Assembly: GCA_950061135.1 (NCBI GenBank)
Contig: CATLVU010000001.1
Coordinates: forward strand, 16,049-80,048
DNA: 64,000 nt
From: an uncultured Oligoflexia bacterium
Lineage (GTDB): Bacteria > Bdellovibrionota > Bacteriovoracia > Bacteriovoracales > Bacteriovoracaceae
Direction: 5' to 3'
Shown: piece after piece, positions 62,902 to 64,000 of the stretch
How the letters are laid out: every line of letters begins with the position of its first letter
Position numbering within the stretch: position 1 is the stretch's first letter
Made by a program: the position numbers and the translations under genes
The notes under the pieces: generated by a model
Database searches by the model: none
Told to the model about the DNA's origin: nothing
What the model saw: the letters and a program-made list of their open reading frames with translations, nothing else

Positions 62902-63900
62902 ATGAAAAAATTAATCTTTATTATCACTAGTTTTTTGACCATTAATACTTATGCAGAACAAATCAATATTTGGCCTCATATTTTTATCTCAAAGTCAGCT
63001 GACTTAGATCAAATAGATGAGATCTTAAGTACTACCCGCGACGAGGTACGAAGTCGTTTGATTGATGATGTTGAACGTCTTGTTCAATATGGAGAGCCAG
63101 CAGAAGTCGCAGCAGCAGTTGTTGCTGAATTTGATTCTTATTATCAAAGGCATAGAAATCAAGCTTTCTCTGGACTTGGAAAGCATCTTGGGAACTCCTT
63201 AATCTCAACCTTAGATCAAGCACACAGAAGTTTTGATATTAAAAATCGAAAACTATATTTTATGTCGAAGTCAAATGCTAGCAGTTTGTTAATGCAAGTG
63301 AATAGAAGAGTAAACATAGAGTCTGCGAATAATTATGATGTTATTTTATATGGAAACTATGCAGTCCATGGCAATAATCGCTACGGCCAGGCCATAATTA
63401 CTTTAATTGTTCATGGATTTAATAAAAAAACAGGAATTATAAATAGTTTCAAAGCGAGTGGATTAATTAGTTCAGTTTCACAGAGCATTATTACCCAAAT
63501 GTTTGATGTTTATTATAGGGAAAAGCTTCCTGTTGTAGTCCCAGGAGAGGGAGTAAGGGTTGTTTATCACGATTTTAATTCTCACTTAGGACGCAAAAGT
63601 GCAGAAAGAAAATGCCGTCAATTTAGAGGAAGACTGCTTAAAAGAGAAGAGATGGAGGCTGTAGAGTTAATCGGTTCTTATAATGGGGTTTTAAATTTAA
63701 AAAGGCCGGCAATTTATTATTTATATTCACAAAGATTAGATGATACTTATGGCCTAAACTATCAGTATGATCGTCTTAAGCTTGGAAACCATTTTTTAAG
63801 TGCAAGGAATCCACAAGAGCTTAATCAACTAATTCAAAATAATGTTTATTCCTTAGCTCATAATGCACCAAGAGCAGTTGTTTGTGTCCAAGAAATCTAG
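62902..63900 (+). CDS. Hypothetical exported protein
   Basis: This 332-residue protein has a signal peptide (LIFIITSFLTINTYA), a helical Arg/Asp-rich segment (TRDEVRSRLIDDVERLVQ), a middle region with YDVILYGNYAVHG and a C-terminal domain with two cysteines, one in ERKCRQFRGRLL, the other in VVCVQEI. The C-terminal KCRQFRGRL-LKREEMEA pattern resembles exported FGE/lectin-like 'what task are you' domains with two-Cys ends, but the match is weak. Message start appears leaderless. The next ORF overlaps its end by 17 bases. Function unknown. Confidence 0.7.
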   Translation: MKKLIFIITSFLTINTYAEQINIWPHIFISKSADLDQIDEILSTTRDEVRSRLIDDVERLVQYGEPAEVAAAVVAEFDSYYQRHRNQAFSGLGKHLGNSLISTLDQAHRSFDIKNRKLYFMSKSNASSLLMQVNRRVNIESANNYDVILYGNYAVHGNNRYGQAIITLIVHGFNKKTGIINSFKASGLISSVSQSIITQMFDVYYREKLPVVVPGEGVRVVYHDFNSHLGRKSAERKCRQFRGRLLKREEMEAVELIGSYNGVLNLKRPAIYYLYSQRLDDTYGLNYQYDRLKLGNHFLSARNPQELNQLIQNNVYSLAHNAPRAVVCVQEI

Positions 63901-64000
63901 ATATAAAGAACAATTAGAAGAAGCGATTCCACTTGTTAGGCAAATGGATATTAGTGTCGCAGATGTAAGTACAGAAAAGACGTCGATTGATGCTCCCTTA
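63884..64000 (+). CDS. YiiD-type thioesterase, N-terminal fragment (cut by window end)
   Basis: The frame starting at GTG 63884 (or TTG 63878) is open to the end of the window and is absent from the ORF track. It encodes VSKKSRYKEQLEEAIPLVRQ then MDISVADVS and APL, matching the start of the C-terminal thioesterase domain family of YiiD (IPLTKQMGI-like, then APL). The overlap with the previous gene suggests cotranscription. Only 39 codons are seen, so the call is tentative. Confidence 0.5.
   Translation, partial: MSKKSRYKEQLEEAIPLVRQMDISVADVSTEKTSIDAPL

Overview
The window is an AT-rich, gene-dense chromosomal segment with short gaps, frequent 1-4 base gene overlaps and many small secreted proteins or lipoproteins. 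I saw no rRNA, tRNA, CRISPR array, transposase or phage genes. The protein set includes a sigma54 response regulator, a TadG-like secreted protein, a histone-H1-like lysine repeat protein, a YhaM-like OB/HD protein, a ParA ATPase paired with a J-domain/RodZ-type HTH protein, and many lipoprotein and protease genes. Together with the low GC this suggests a Bdellovibrionota / Bacteriovoracia-like, perhaps marine, Gram-negative bacterium. That placement is an inference from gene content, not a database match.

Layout. 1-2382: tail of an oligopeptide ABC importer (binding protein, two permeases). 2379-5020: Crp-like regulator, HtrA-like protease, phosphatidylserine decarboxylase. 5017-9149: the most unusual part. 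A sigma54 response regulator (7288-8622) sits between two -24/-12 promoters. One drives a three-gene operon of two small helix-turn-helix-like proteins and a 475-residue lipoprotein. The other drives a 78-residue exported peptide. 9156-13232: MarR regulator and a five-gene minus-strand operon (H1-like protein, glutaredoxin, SAMHD1-type HD phosphohydrolase, two unknowns). 13310-17364: a TadG-like 900-residue protein, a candidate structured small RNA with a strong terminator, a zinc-ribbon membrane protein, ssb.

17414-24257: HD-GYP phosphodiesterase coupled to threonine dehydratase, then the glycolytic operon gap-pgk-tpiA-secG, divergent from a YhaM-like nuclease. A perfect inverted repeat lies between gap and yhaM. 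24807-29772: a six-gene overlapping operon (ParA ATPase, J/HTH protein, RluA synthase, PgeF, VKOR-DsbA fusion, TatD). 29864-34360: polyprenol/diacylglycerol-kinase-like protein, two tiny membrane ORFs, class Ia ribonucleotide reductase. 34430-37553: arsM, a radical SAM enzyme and a glycosyltransferase resembling the arsenosugar-associated family.

37557-44861: small secreted proteins (including a tandem paralogue pair), acs, leuS, a LOG-family protein. 44927-53272: tldD/pmbA, fatty-acid desaturase, secreted nuclease, aspartate aminotransferase, MATE exporter, SRPBCC protein. 53410-58942: a DUF285-repeat lipoprotein beside a TonB and a haem-receptor-like outer-membrane protein. 58939-64000: two secreted HExxH proteins, a GNAT-nitrilase fusion, secreted unknowns, and the start of a YiiD-type thioesterase. 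Several genes (17414, 23205, 62255, 62902) have a -10-like box 6-7 bases before the ATG and no Shine-Dalgarno sequence, which suggests leaderless mRNAs.
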